Positions 50,719 through 58,957 are shown, counted from the first letter of the stretch. The stretch is 64,000 bases of DNA from Taibaiella helva (GCF_003545695.1 NZ_QUZZ01000003.1:310001-374000); one strand, 5' to 3'. Numbers and translations are program-made. The notes: generated from the sequence alone by a model not told the origin.

Positions 50719-50745
50719 TTACCTGGTAGTGGTAAAACGTTTCAT
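50719..50745 (-). CDS. Leader peptide, Thr-rich (MKRFTTTR)
   Basis: An 8-codon ORF: ATG AAA CGT TTT ACC ACT ACC AGG TAA. Three consecutive Thr codons and a Met-Lys-Arg start recall the ThrL leader of enterobacteria. It lies 36 nt after the predicted transcription start and 38 nt before the terminator stem, in front of aspartate kinase-operon genes. Inference: a ribosome slowed at Thr codons when threonine is scarce would alter folding of the terminator. A partial alternative pairing (GGTAA of the leader with TTACC of the terminator arm) exists, but the mechanism is not proven by sequence. Confidence 0.6.
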   Translation of the reverse strand: MKRFTTTR

Positions 50746-50787
50746 ATTCTTATATACCTTATGCCTTGTCATACGTCGGTCGGACGG

Positions 50788-50817
50788 CGAAGATAGAAAG
50801 GGAAATCTGTTTTTCAA
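50788..50817 (-). promoter_or_regulatory. Promoter of the leader and aminotransferase-aspartate kinase operon
   Basis: Minus strand TTG (50817-50815), 19-bp spacer, TATCTTCG (50795-50788; one mismatch). Predicted start near 50781, giving a leader of about 150 nt. Confidence 0.6.
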
Positions 50818-50870
50818 AATTTCGACGGCGGTTTTGGGTCGTTCTTTCTTATTAAAAAATATTTTAGTTC

Positions 50871-50905
50871 TTTTGGTTTTGAACCAAAAAGTTACTTTAG
50901 CTTTG
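50871..50905 (+). promoter_or_regulatory. Promoter of the GbsR-type regulator with overlapping palindrome
   Basis: TTG (50873-50875), 22-bp spacer, exact TAGCTTTG (50898-50905), 10 bp before the ATG at 50915. A perfect palindrome TTTTGGTT-TTG-AACCAAAA (50871-50889) covers the -33 box and the spacer, a likely operator for autoregulation. Confidence 0.6.
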
Positions 50906-50914
50906 CGCCGGTTT

Positions 50915-51361
50915 ATGGAACAGTATCGGGAGAAAATTGAGGAATATGGTCACTACTATGAGCGGCAGGGATTTTCGCCGGTAGCTTCAAGAGTAATGAG
51001 CTACCTGTTCCTGCATCCCGACGGAGAAGCCACCTTTGACGAGCTGGTGCAGTATTTTGCGGTAAGCAAAAGTGCGATATCCGGGGCCATTAAAATATTG
51101 TCGGCTATGGAAGTGATTACGGAGAAGACTAAAGCCGGCGCCCGTAAGCGTTATTTCAAAGCAACGCTGGAGCGTCTTTTTGCCCCGGAAACGGCTGTCA
51201 AGAAATACAGGGAGACCCGGCTGATCCTGGAAGATATCCGTAAGCTGCGTAAGAAAAAGGATGAGTTTTCCGAGTCGCTGACCCGCACGATCACCTTTTT
51301 TAAGACATTGGAAAAGGAATACCCGAGAGTATACGAGCAAGTGAAAAAAGAGAAAAATTAG
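50915..51361 (+). CDS. GbsR/MarR-type winged-helix transcriptional regulator
   Basis: A 148-residue winged-helix protein. MEQYREKIEEYGHYYERQGFSPVASRVMSYLFLHP (start; quoted in part: EEYGHYYERQGFSPVASRV) then the HTH TFDELVQYFAVSKSAISGAIKIL (about 40-62) and the wing (EKTKAGARKRYF), followed by a C-terminal coiled dimerisation helix (KKKDEFSESLTRTITFF). This fits the GbsR group, which controls osmoprotectant or membrane transport genes. ATG 50915 is chosen because the promoter lies immediately upstream and the 62-codon extension from 50729 runs through the divergent promoter. Target genes unknown; autoregulation is suggested by the overlapping palindrome. Confidence 0.82.
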   Translation: MEQYREKIEEYGHYYERQGFSPVASRVMSYLFLHPDGEATFDELVQYFAVSKSAISGAIKILSAMEVITEKTKAGARKRYFKATLERLFAPETAVKKYRETRLILEDIRKLRKKKDEFSESLTRTITFFKTLEKEYPRVYEQVKKEKN

Positions 51362-51533
51362 GAGAATGATGAAGTATCACCGGATATAATTCCCCCAGAT
51401 CCGGTCGTCATTCACCGAAAAAAAATGATCATTCATCGAAGAATGGCGCTGTTTGGCATAATAATGTTTCCCGTTTGTTTTGATTGAATCTATTTTTGCT
51501 ACGTTAAATAAATCCAAATGCCAAAATTTACTT

Positions 51534-51565
51534 TTGGTTGATATATCAACTGGATTTTACCTTTG
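51534..51565 (+). promoter_or_regulatory. Promoter of the marR-tolC-hlyD-RND efflux operon
   Basis: TTG (51534-51536), 21-bp spacer, exact TACCTTTG (51558-51565). Leader about 70 nt to the first ATG. Confidence 0.7.
51537..51550. promoter_or_regulatory. MarR-type operator: perfect palindrome between -33 and -7
   Basis: GTTGATATATCAAC is a perfect 14-bp palindrome starting the base after the TTG. Its TTGATATATCAA core is typical of MarR-family binding sites, and bound repressor would block RNA polymerase. The downstream gene is a MarR protein, so autoregulation of the efflux operon is the simplest reading. Confidence 0.7.
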
Positions 51566-51638
51566 CGCCTTAACAGCAGGCTTGTAGATTGTGAATGATC
51601 AAGTAAGGGTATTTCTATAGTTAGTTGTCCTGTCTACA

Positions 51639-52178
51639 ATGCTGATGAAAAATTTACTTTACTATAAATCTAGTTATGCAGGAATCATGCAAATGAAAAA
51701 GAAATGTGAGATGGAATCGATGCACTGGGACAATTTCTTTGCGGAGATGCACGACACTCTGATCTTTCAGATGCACCGGATACACAGTGTGATGTTCAGG
51801 GTAGCCAACGGGCTGATACACGAAGCTTCGGTGCCGGTTAAGATGGAGCAGCTACCGATACTGATGTGTATCTACAACTGTGGAAGCGTGTCCCAGCAAG
51901 AGGTTGCGGATATTGTACACCGCGATAAGTCATCGGTTCAGCGCACGGTGGTGACACTGGAAAAGAAAGGATTGATATCGGTAAGCCAGGACAAGGCCGA
52001 CAAGCGGAAGAATATATTGCGTACTACGGAAACCGGAACTTTTGTAGCGCAGCAGATCAAAGATATCGTCAAGAAAGTGGAAGAGGAGATTTTCTCCGCC
52101 TTTAAATCGGAAGACAAACTGAACACGATCAATACCATCAAGGAAACAGCCGATAAGCTGGAGCTTCTGAAGGTATAG
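51639..52178 (+). CDS. MarR family transcriptional repressor
   Basis: A winged-helix protein of up to 179 residues. HTH and wing: PILMCIYNCGSVSQQEVADI (about 74-93), HRDKSSVQRTVVTLEKKGLI (recognition helix, about 95-114), SQDKADKRKNILRTTETG (wing), then a C-terminal dimer helix. The start is uncertain: ATGs at 51639, 51645, 51687, 51693 and 51711 are in frame, and the MarR core only needs the region from about codon 28. It heads an operon with tolC-, hlyD- and RND-type genes (47 bp to the next), and a perfect palindrome overlaps its promoter. The effector is unknown; such repressors usually bind phenolic or lipophilic compounds exported by the pump. Confidence 0.87.
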   Translation: MLMKNLLYYKSSYAGIMQMKKKCEMESMHWDNFFAEMHDTLIFQMHRIHSVMFRVANGLIHEASVPVKMEQLPILMCIYNCGSVSQQEVADIVHRDKSSVQRTVVTLEKKGLISVSQDKADKRKNILRTTETGTFVAQQIKDIVKKVEEEIFSAFKSEDKLNTINTIKETADKLELLKV

Positions 52179-52224
52179 TTGAAGTGTCAACCGAATCAAT
52201 TTTCAGCCTTTATTTTGAAATACA

Positions 52225-53577
52225 ATGATGAAAGAACCCTTAAAAGTATTGATCGCTGCCTTTGGCCTAAGCTGGCCGCTTGCCGGCGCCCAGGCCCAAT
52301 CGCAACCGGCTGCACCGGTCCGGCACGAGCTCTCGGTAAAGCAGGCGCTGGAATACGCCGCCCGGAATAACGTCCAGGTAAAGAATGCGCTGATCGATGT
52401 GCAGATCCAGCAGCAGGTCAACCGGGAGGTCACTTCCGCAGCTTATCCTCAGGTATCGGCTACCGGAAATTTTACCGATAACCTGAAGCTGCAGACCCAA
52501 CTGCTGCCAGGTGAATTCTTTGGTCAGCCGGCGGGTACTTTCGTACCTATTACCTTCGGTACCAAGTACGTGACTACCGGTGCGGTAGATGTATCCCAGA
52601 TTCTGTTCGACGGACAGGTATTCGTCGGGCTGCAGGCCCGCAAGACTTCCATTCAGTGGAAGCAGAAAAATGCGGAGATCACCGACGAAACCATAAGGGC
52701 CAATGTTTATAAAGTATATTACCAGCTGGTGCTGAGCAAAACGCAGGTTGCACTGCTGGATGCCAATATCGCCCTCATTGAAAAGCTGAAGCACGATGCC
52801 CAGATCATGTATGAGAATGGTTTTGCAGAAAAGCTGGATGTGGACAAGAACGATGTGCAGCTGACCAACCTGCATACCGAAAAGGAAAAGGTGCTGGTGT
52901 CGGTAGCCAACGGTTACAATGGCCTTAAGATACTGCTGGGCATACCGGTAAAGGATCAGCTGGTGCTTACCGACAGCATGAACGATGAGCAGATCCGCTC
53001 CGAGGTGCTCGAAAATGCCGGCTACAGCTATGAGGACCGCAGGGACTACCAATACCTTAAGCTGTCCCAGAAGCTGAATGAGTTTAATGTAAAACGCTAT
53101 CAGTATAGCAAGATCCCCACATTGAGCGCTTTTTTTAACTATAACAGGATGAACATGGAGAATGATTTCCGTTTCAACGGCCAATGGTTTGAAGCCTCCT
53201 ATGTCGGCCTCCGTTTATCCATTCCCATCTTCAAGGGTTTTGGTACCAATGCCAAGATCAGGCAGGCGCAGCTGGCCGTAAAGCAAACGGACAACCAGCT
53301 GGAAAACCTGAGGAACACGATCGACAATGAAGTAGAGACAGCTAAGAATACTTTCAGGAGCTCTATTTCGATCATGGACTACCAGAAGAAGAATATGGCC
53401 CTGGCAGAAACCGTGTACAACCAGACCAAAAAGAAATACGAGGTGGGTACCGGTTCGCAGACCGAGATCAATACCGCGCAAACGGACCTGAAGACAGCCC
53501 AATCCAACTATATCAGCGCGCTGTATGACGCCGTCGTTGCCAAGGTCGATTACCTGAAAGCAGTTGGTAAATTATAA
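52225..53577 (+). CDS. TolC family outer-membrane efflux protein
   Basis: A 450-residue TolC/OprM-type channel protein. Signal peptide (LIAAFGLSWPLAGAQA), then the two OEP halves: SVKQALEYAARNNVQVKNALIDV (about 36-58) and KYEVGTGSQTEINTAQTDLKTAQSNYISALYD near the C-terminus (about 405-437). Long coiled-coil helices lie between (about 155-240 and 340-400). No lipobox Cys, so it is not lipidated. Forms the outer-membrane exit duct for the RND pump encoded downstream. Its stop lies 37 bp before the adaptor start. Confidence 0.93.
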   Translation: MMKEPLKVLIAAFGLSWPLAGAQAQSQPAAPVRHELSVKQALEYAARNNVQVKNALIDVQIQQQVNREVTSAAYPQVSATGNFTDNLKLQTQLLPGEFFGQPAGTFVPITFGTKYVTTGAVDVSQILFDGQVFVGLQARKTSIQWKQKNAEITDETIRANVYKVYYQLVLSKTQVALLDANIALIEKLKHDAQIMYENGFAEKLDVDKNDVQLTNLHTEKEKVLVSVANGYNGLKILLGIPVKDQLVLTDSMNDEQIRSEVLENAGYSYEDRRDYQYLKLSQKLNEFNVKRYQYSKIPTLSAFFNYNRMNMENDFRFNGQWFEASYVGLRLSIPIFKGFGTNAKIRQAQLAVKQTDNQLENLRNTIDNEVETAKNTFRSSISIMDYQKKNMALAETVYNQTKKKYEVGTGSQTEINTAQTDLKTAQSNYISALYDAVVAKVDYLKAVGKL

Positions 53578-53614
53578 TCCTTTAAAACAGTCTTTGAACA
53601 ACAAAACAAAATAT

Positions 53615-54847
53615 ATGCGACAGATTCTGAAACTGGCTTTCGCCGCATCTTTCCTATTGACGCTTGCGGCTTGCGGCGGTGGCAAGCAAGACAAAGGCGC
53701 ATTGGGTCAAAAGAAAGCAGACCTGGAAAAGCTGAAAGCGGACCAGAAAAAACTTGCTGATAAAATATCCAAACTGCAGGACGAGATCGACAAGCTTGAT
53801 CCGGCTGCTGCAAATGCCAATGCCAAGCTGGTGTCGACAACACCGGTTGGGCAGGGTGCGTTTGATCACTATATCGACCTGCAGGGTAAGGTAGATGCCT
53901 ATAATGTGGCTTATATCGCTCCCCGCGGACAGGGTGGTTTTGTAAAGGCCATTTATGTAAAGCAGGGCGACTATGTGCGTAAAGGGCAGACTATACTGAA
54001 GCTGGATGCTGCCGTGCTGAGCCAGAGCCTGGCCGCTGCGCAACAGCAGTTGAGCGGTGTAAAAGCCCAGCTGGACCAATCAAAGAGCATCTACGAACGC
54101 CAGCAGAACTTGTGGAAGCAAAACATCGGTACCGAGATCCAGGTACTGAACGCCAAGACAAATATGGAGGCGCTGCAAAGCCAGTACAATGCTGCGCAGG
54201 CAAACATCCGCCTGGCACAGGAACAGCTGAACACCACCAATGTCGTTTCCGAGATCGATGGTACCGTCAATATATTGAATGTTAAAGTCGGTGAATTCTT
54301 CAGCGGCGGGCAGCAGATACAGGTAGTGAACAACAGCGACCTGAAGCTTACGGTTAACGTGCCCGAGAACTATGCCGATCGCGTAAAGCTGGGCAGCACC
54401 CTGGTTGCAACCCTGCCCGAATCGGATAATGAAACGATCACCACCAAAGTAAATGTTGCGGGTAAAGTAATCGACCCCATCACCCGCTCTTTCTACGTAG
54501 AAGGCAAGATACCTTCGGATAAGAAGCTGCGCGCCAACCAGCTGGCGATGATCCGGATTATGGACTACAGCAAGCCTGATGCGATCACGATACCAATGAA
54601 CACCCTGCAGACGGATGATAAAGGAAAGTTTGTGCTGGTGGCTACCGAAGAGGGCGGCAAGCTGATCGCCAGGAAGAAACAGGTCGAGATAGGCGAGCTG
54701 TATGGCGACAAGCTGGAGATCAGGAGTGGCCTGAATGTAGGCGACCGGCTGATCACCCAGGGATTTCAGAGTGTTTACGACGGTCAGCGGATCACTGAAA
54801 ACGCGCAGAGTGTCGGCAGCCAGGAAAAGGCTGCTGCGCAGCAATAG
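53615..54847 (+). CDS. RND efflux periplasmic adaptor (membrane fusion lipoprotein)
   Basis: A 410-residue adaptor of the AcrA/HlyD type. Lipoprotein signal with lipobox LTLAAC (Cys20), a Lys/Gln-rich coiled-coil start (about 27-65; LEKLKADQKKLADKISKLQDEI), then lipoyl half-motifs (GFVKAIYVKQGDYVRKGQTILKLD; EIDGTVNILNVKVGEFFSGG), a central alpha-hairpin and the beta-barrel (VPENYADRVKLGSTLVATLP). It bridges the RND permease and TolC channel. The frame is open 17 codons upstream into tolC, but ATG 53615 gives the lipoprotein signal. Operon with tolC and the permease. Confidence 0.93.
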   Translation: MRQILKLAFAASFLLTLAACGGGKQDKGALGQKKADLEKLKADQKKLADKISKLQDEIDKLDPAAANANAKLVSTTPVGQGAFDHYIDLQGKVDAYNVAYIAPRGQGGFVKAIYVKQGDYVRKGQTILKLDAAVLSQSLAAAQQQLSGVKAQLDQSKSIYERQQNLWKQNIGTEIQVLNAKTNMEALQSQYNAAQANIRLAQEQLNTTNVVSEIDGTVNILNVKVGEFFSGGQQIQVVNNSDLKLTVNVPENYADRVKLGSTLVATLPESDNETITTKVNVAGKVIDPITRSFYVEGKIPSDKKLRANQLAMIRIMDYSKPDAITIPMNTLQTDDKGKFVLVATEEGGKLIARKKQVEIGELYGDKLEIRSGLNVGDRLITQGFQSVYDGQRITENAQSVGSQEKAAAQQ

Positions 54848-54939
54848 CAGGCGGCATGCTTTATACCTCTCATTACTCTACCGCTATCCTTCCGCAGCGC
54901 CAAAAGGTCTGTGCGGGCGTAGCTAAATCATAAACAAAT

Positions 54940-57900
54940 ATGAGTGCTTTAGAAAACTTCACAGGAAAGTTTAAGGAGTTTAAACCTACGAGCTGGTCCG
55001 TCAAGAATAAATCGTCCATTTACCTGCTGATGGTCATCATCACGGTCATGGGGATATTCCAGTTCATGACGCTGCCCAAAGAGCAATTCCCGGATATTGT
55101 TATTCCGACCATCTATATACAAACGATCAATGTGGGCAACTCTCCTAAGGATATGGAGAACCTGATTACCCAGCCGATCGAGAAGCAGATCAAGGGTATT
55201 ACCGGCGCCAAGATCACCAAGACGACCAGTACTTCACTGCAGGACTTCTCGGCGATCATGGTGGAGTTTGATGCCAATGTGAAAGTGGACGTCGCGCTGC
55301 AGAAGGTAAAAGATGCGGTAGATAAAGCCAAACAGGATCTGCCTACCGATCTTACCCAGGAGCCGACCGTACAGGAGGTGAGCTTCTCCGATCAGCCGAT
55401 CATGTATGTGAACGTGAGCGGCGACTATGACATGGTGCGATTGAAAAAGTATGCCGACGATATCCAGGATCGCCTGGAATCGCTGTCGCAGATCAACCGC
55501 GTCGACATCGTTGGCGCCCCTGAACGGGAATTTCAGATCAACGTAGACAACCAGCGCATGCTGGCGGCGGGCATTACTTTCGACAATATCGAAAGCGCGG
55601 TAGCCCGCGAGAACATGGATATTACTGGTGGTCTGCTGCAGGTAGGCAATATGAAAAGGACCCTGCAGCTGAAAGGCCAGGTGAAGACGGCAGCTGATCT
55701 CGAAAAGGTAGTGGTGCGTAATACCAAGGGCGCTGCCATATACCTGAAAGACATAGCCCAGATCAAAGATACCATTAAGGAACATGAGAGCTTTGCCCGT
55801 CTGGATGGCAAGAACGTGGTTACCCTGAACATCATCAAACGTTCCGGTGAGAACCTGATCGAAACTTCTGATGCGGTAAAGAAGACCGTATTGGAGATGA
55901 AGGCGAGCCAGTTCCCGCCCGACCTGCATGTAGTGGTTACCGGCGACATGAGTAAATCGACCAGGACCTCGTTCAACGACCTGGTGAACTCTATCGTGAT
56001 CGGCTTCCTGCTGGTGCTGCTTATCCTCATGTTCTTTATGGGGGTGACCAATGCCTTCTTCGTGGCGCTGTCGGTACCGCTGAGTATGTTTGTGGCCTTC
56101 GTTTGTCTTCCCGGAGCCGATATGATCATCGGGACGCATGTAACCCTCAACTTCATGGTGCTGTTCGCACTGTTGTTCGGGTTGGGTATCATTGTGGATG
56201 ATGCGATCGTGGTGATCGAGAATACCCACCGTATCTTTACGGAAGGGAAGGGCAAGGTCAACTCTGAGAAGTCGGCTATGGCGGCGGCAGGCGAAGTATT
56301 TGTGCCTGTGCTGGCCGGTACGCTCACCACCCTGGCGCCCTTCTTCCCGTTGTTGTTCTGGCCCGGCATCATTGGTAAGTTCATGATTTACCTGCCGACC
56401 ATGCTGATCTTTACCCTTGCGGCATCGCTCATCGTGGCCTTTATCATGAACCCGGTATTTGCAGTGGACTTCATGAACCATCCTGAAGGGGAGCATGAAA
56501 AGCCGCGCAAGTCTGCGATCTTTAAGAAGAGGGCTTTCCTGATACCTGTGATCATCGGTGTGCTGATGCTGATATTCGGTTTCCTCATCAAAGCAGCTAC
56601 TCCCGAGGTACATTATGTAGCCAACTCACTGGAAGCAGAACCCGGCAAGCCTTATGCCTTCTACTTCTTCACCGGCAACCTGCTGTTGTTCTTTGCGATG
56701 CTGGTGGTGCTGAACAAATATGTACTGGACGATGCCATTCATAGCTTCCAGAACAGGGTGCTGCCCTGGATCATGGGCCACTATGAAAGCCTGCTGCGCT
56801 GGGCGCTGAAAGGCTGGAGGCCGGTTCACCTGCTGCTGGGCGCCGTAGGCCTGTTCTTCCTGTCCTTCTTCATTTTCGGGGCAATAGGCAAATCGCCGGT
56901 GTTCTTCCCTGAAGGCGAGCCTAATCAAATCTATGTATACCTTAAGCTGCCTGTAGGTACTGCCGTAGAATACACCGACTCGATGACCCGTACACTGGAA
57001 GCCAAGGTGAATAAAGTGCTGGGTATGGAGAACGGCAAGAAGAACCCTATGGTGGAAAGTGTGATCGCCAACGTAGCCATCGGCGCTTCCGATCCGGCCA
57101 GCGGCGACCGTAGTACCCGTCCTGAACTGGGACGTATCCAGGTGTCCTTCGTGGAATATGAAAAAAGGCATGGCGGCAAAACCGCTCCTTACCTGCAGAA
57201 GATCCGTGAAGCGGTCAAAGGTATTCCCGGCGCCGAGCTTTCGGTAGACAAGGAGCAGAATGGTCCGCCCACAGATCCTCCTGTAAATATTGAAGTGGCG
57301 AGCGAGGATATTGACAATATGATCAAGACGGCTGTAGGTCTGAAGAATTACCTCGATTCCCTGAAAGTACCCGGCGTGGAAGAACTGAAAATGGATATTG
57401 ATCTCAACAATCCCGAGATCTCTGTTACCGTGGATCGTGAGCGTGCCCTGATCGAAGGTGTGTCTTCGGCCCAGGTAGGCGCCCAGCTGCGCACGGCCCT
57501 CTTCGGTAAGGAGATATCCAAGGTAAAAGAAGGTGAAGACGAGTACAAGATACAGCTGCGCAATGAGTTCATGCAAAGAAAGAACCTTGTCGACCTGCTG
57601 AATATGAATATTACTTTCCAGGACATGGCTGCCGGCGGTGCGGTAAAGAGCGTGCCCATCAGCTCCCTGGTGAAGATAGATTATACCAGCACGCTGGGTA
57701 GCGTAAAGCGTAAGAACCAGAAAAGGGTAATTACTTTGAGGTCCAATGTGCTGCAGGGCTATACGCCTACCGAGGTCAACCTGGAGCTGGCCAAAGACAT
57801 CAAAGCCTTTGGTAAAACAGAAGGCGTAAACATCACCCAGACGGGCGAAGGCGAGCAGCAGGCTGAGACCGGCGCTTTCCTTGGAAAGGCCCTGGTGATT

Positions 57901-58602
57901 GCCCTGATGATGATCCTGCTGATCCTGGTGATCCAGTTCAACTCCGTAGGTAAATCGGTGATCATCCTCACAGAGATCGTGTTCAGCGTGATCGGTGTAT
58001 TGCTGGGCTTTGCTTTCACAGGCATGCAGGTGTCGATCGTAATGACGGGTGTAGGTATCCTGGGTCTTGCCGGTATCGTAATTAAGAACGGTATCCTGGT
58101 AATCGAGTTTGCCGATGAGCTGAGAGCACGCGGCCTCAAGACCAGGGAAGCGGTGATCCAGGCGGGTAAAACGAGGATCATACCCGTAATGCTGACTGCC
58201 CTGGCGGCTATCCTGGCGCTCATCCCGCTGGCAGTAGGCTTCAACATCAACTTCATTACCCTGTTCTCCGAGCTGAATCCCCGGATCTTCTTCGGCGGCG
58301 ACAATGTAATGTTCTGGAAGCCTTTGTCCTGGACGATCATCTTCGGTCTTACCTTCGCGTTCTTCATGACGCTGATCATGGTGCCGAGCATGTACCTCAT
58401 CTATGAAAGGCTGAAGCGCCCGATGCGCCGTCACTTTGGTGGTAAGTGGGTGTCCTTTATGGGCATTCCTCCGCTGATCTTCCTTTTCATCCCGATGATG
58501 ATCTACTCTGCTTTCAAGCATCGCAAAGATGTACGTCGCAGGAAGGCAAGGCTGGCCAAGCGCAACGATGTGAACGAAGCCTTTATCGGCAGCTGGTTCT
58601 AA
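54940..58602 (+). CDS. RND efflux permease (HAE1/AcrB-like) with extra membrane segments
   Basis: A 1220-residue inner-membrane proton-driven pump, longer than AcrB (about 1050). TM1 (about 24-42) is followed by the porter domains and TM2-6; the TM4 proton relay pair Asp420-Asp421 is present (GIIVDDAIVVIEN). Two features are additional: between TM6 and the second porter half there is a stretch with two more hydrophobic helices (about 528-550 and 570-590; PVIIGVLMLIFGFLI and FYFFTGNLLLFFAMLVVL), and after TM12 there is a further helix and a basic tail (PPLIFLFIPMMIYSAF, near 1185-1203). A normal second RND half (KSVIILTEIVFSVIGVLLGF) is retained. Forms a tripartite pump with the preceding adaptor and TolC protein; substrate unknown. 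Confidence 0.92.
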   Translation: MSALENFTGKFKEFKPTSWSVKNKSSIYLLMVIITVMGIFQFMTLPKEQFPDIVIPTIYIQTINVGNSPKDMENLITQPIEKQIKGITGAKITKTTSTSLQDFSAIMVEFDANVKVDVALQKVKDAVDKAKQDLPTDLTQEPTVQEVSFSDQPIMYVNVSGDYDMVRLKKYADDIQDRLESLSQINRVDIVGAPEREFQINVDNQRMLAAGITFDNIESAVARENMDITGGLLQVGNMKRTLQLKGQVKTAADLEKVVVRNTKGAAIYLKDIAQIKDTIKEHESFARLDGKNVVTLNIIKRSGENLIETSDAVKKTVLEMKASQFPPDLHVVVTGDMSKSTRTSFNDLVNSIVIGFLLVLLILMFFMGVTNAFFVALSVPLSMFVAFVCLPGADMIIGTHVTLNFMVLFALLFGLGIIVDDAIVVIENTHRIFTEGKGKVNSEKSAMAAAGEVFVPVLAGTLTTLAPFFPLLFWPGIIGKFMIYLPTMLIFTLAASLIVAFIMNPVFAVDFMNHPEGEHEKPRKSAIFKKRAFLIPVIIGVLMLIFGFLIKAATPEVHYVANSLEAEPGKPYAFYFFTGNLLLFFAMLVVLNKYVLDDAIHSFQNRVLPWIMGHYESLLRWALKGWRPVHLLLGAVGLFFLSFFIFGAIGKSPVFFPEGEPNQIYVYLKLPVGTAVEYTDSMTRTLEAKVNKVLGMENGKKNPMVESVIANVAIGASDPASGDRSTRPELGRIQVSFVEYEKRHGGKTAPYLQKIREAVKGIPGAELSVDKEQNGPPTDPPVNIEVASEDIDNMIKTAVGLKNYLDSLKVPGVEELKMDIDLNNPEISVTVDRERALIEGVSSAQVGAQLRTALFGKEISKVKEGEDEYKIQLRNEFMQRKNLVDLLNMNITFQDMAAGGAVKSVPISSLVKIDYTSTLGSVKRKNQKRVITLRSNVLQGYTPTEVNLELAKDIKAFGKTEGVNITQTGEGEQQAETGAFLGKALVIALMMILLILVIQFNSVGKSVIILTEIVFSVIGVLLGFAFTGMQVSIVMTGVGILGLAGIVIKNGILVIEFADELRARGLKTREAVIQAGKTRIIPVMLTALAAILALIPLAVGFNINFITLFSELNPRIFFGGDNVMFWKPLSWTIIFGLTFAFFMTLIMVPSMYLIYERLKRPMRRHFGGKWVSFMGIPPLIFLFIPMMIYSAFKHRKDVRRRKARLAKRNDVNEAFIGSWF

Positions 58603-58605
58603 TCC

Positions 58606-58630
58606 AAAATTCAAAATTAAAAATTCAAAA
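58606..58630 (+). repeat. Short tandem AAAATTC-type repeat
   Basis: AAAATTC (58606), AAAATTA (58613), AAAATTC (58620) and AAAA (58627): 3.5 copies of a 7-mer with one change, immediately after the RND permease stop. Confidence 0.7.
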
Positions 58631-58658
58631 CGGGTGATCTCAATGAGATCGCCCGTTT
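58628..58658 (+). terminator. Terminator of the efflux operon
   Basis: AACGGG (58629-58634) pairs with CCCGTT (58652-58657), extended by TGATCTC/GAGATCG with one G-T pair; T tract short (TTTCTG). Confidence 0.7.
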
Positions 58659-58720
58659 CTGTAGAGATAGAGATCTCGCTGCGGCGCAAAGGCGGTAGCG
58701 ACCGCTAACCTTATAACGTG

Positions 58721-58809
58721 ACTGTCATGGTGAGCGAAGTCAAACCATGACAGGGATGCCCCGTTCCTTCCGGTCTCCTTCTACTCCGCTCGGGATGACC
58801 GAAGGACGG
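58721..58809. repeat. Head-to-head pair of GTCATnnnGAGCGnAGT-type intergenic repeats
   Basis: Unit 1 (58721-58754) has a perfect hairpin CTGTCATGGT (58722-58731) / ACCATGACAG (58744-58753) around GAGCGAAGTCAA. Unit 2 (58761-58809, read on the minus strand) has GTCATCCCGAGCGGAGTAGA framed by an imperfect ACCGAAGGACGG/CCGTTCCTTCCGGT dyad. The two share GTCATnnnGAGCGnAGT in opposite orientation. Such elements are spread in many Bacteroidota genomes outside genes. Confidence 0.7.
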
Positions 58810-58957
58810 CGAAGCTTGTGAACAAAATTCACGGATCAGGAGATGGCGATTTGAAATGCTTCCGCCGCTGTCGGTGTTTTTACCAACAGCCAAGCTTATC
58901 TATAGCCAGTGCCTTTTTTCTCTTATTTTTGCTGTTTAACTCCTCTTATATTTTATA

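Larger units (their letters stand above)
58603..58957. other. Repeat-bearing intergenic region after the efflux operon
   Basis: 355 bp without a supportable gene. Holds the 7-mer repeat, the operon terminator, a small GCGGT-AGCG-ACCGC hairpin (58692-58705), and the paired GTCAT..GAGCG-type repeat (58721-58809). The minus ORF at 58893-58711 is a translation of the repeat and not a gene. Confidence 0.6.

Noticed and set aside
55234-56613. 459-codon minus-strand ORF under the RND permease
   Set aside because: His/Arg-rich antisense shadow without a family.
56626-58689. 687-codon minus-strand ORF under the RND permease
   Set aside because: Antisense shadow of a clear RND gene; product is His/Gln-rich and unrecognisable.
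58711-58893. Minus-strand 60-codon ORF
   Set aside because: Translates the interspersed repeat (HPERSRR-type peptide), a usual false gene.
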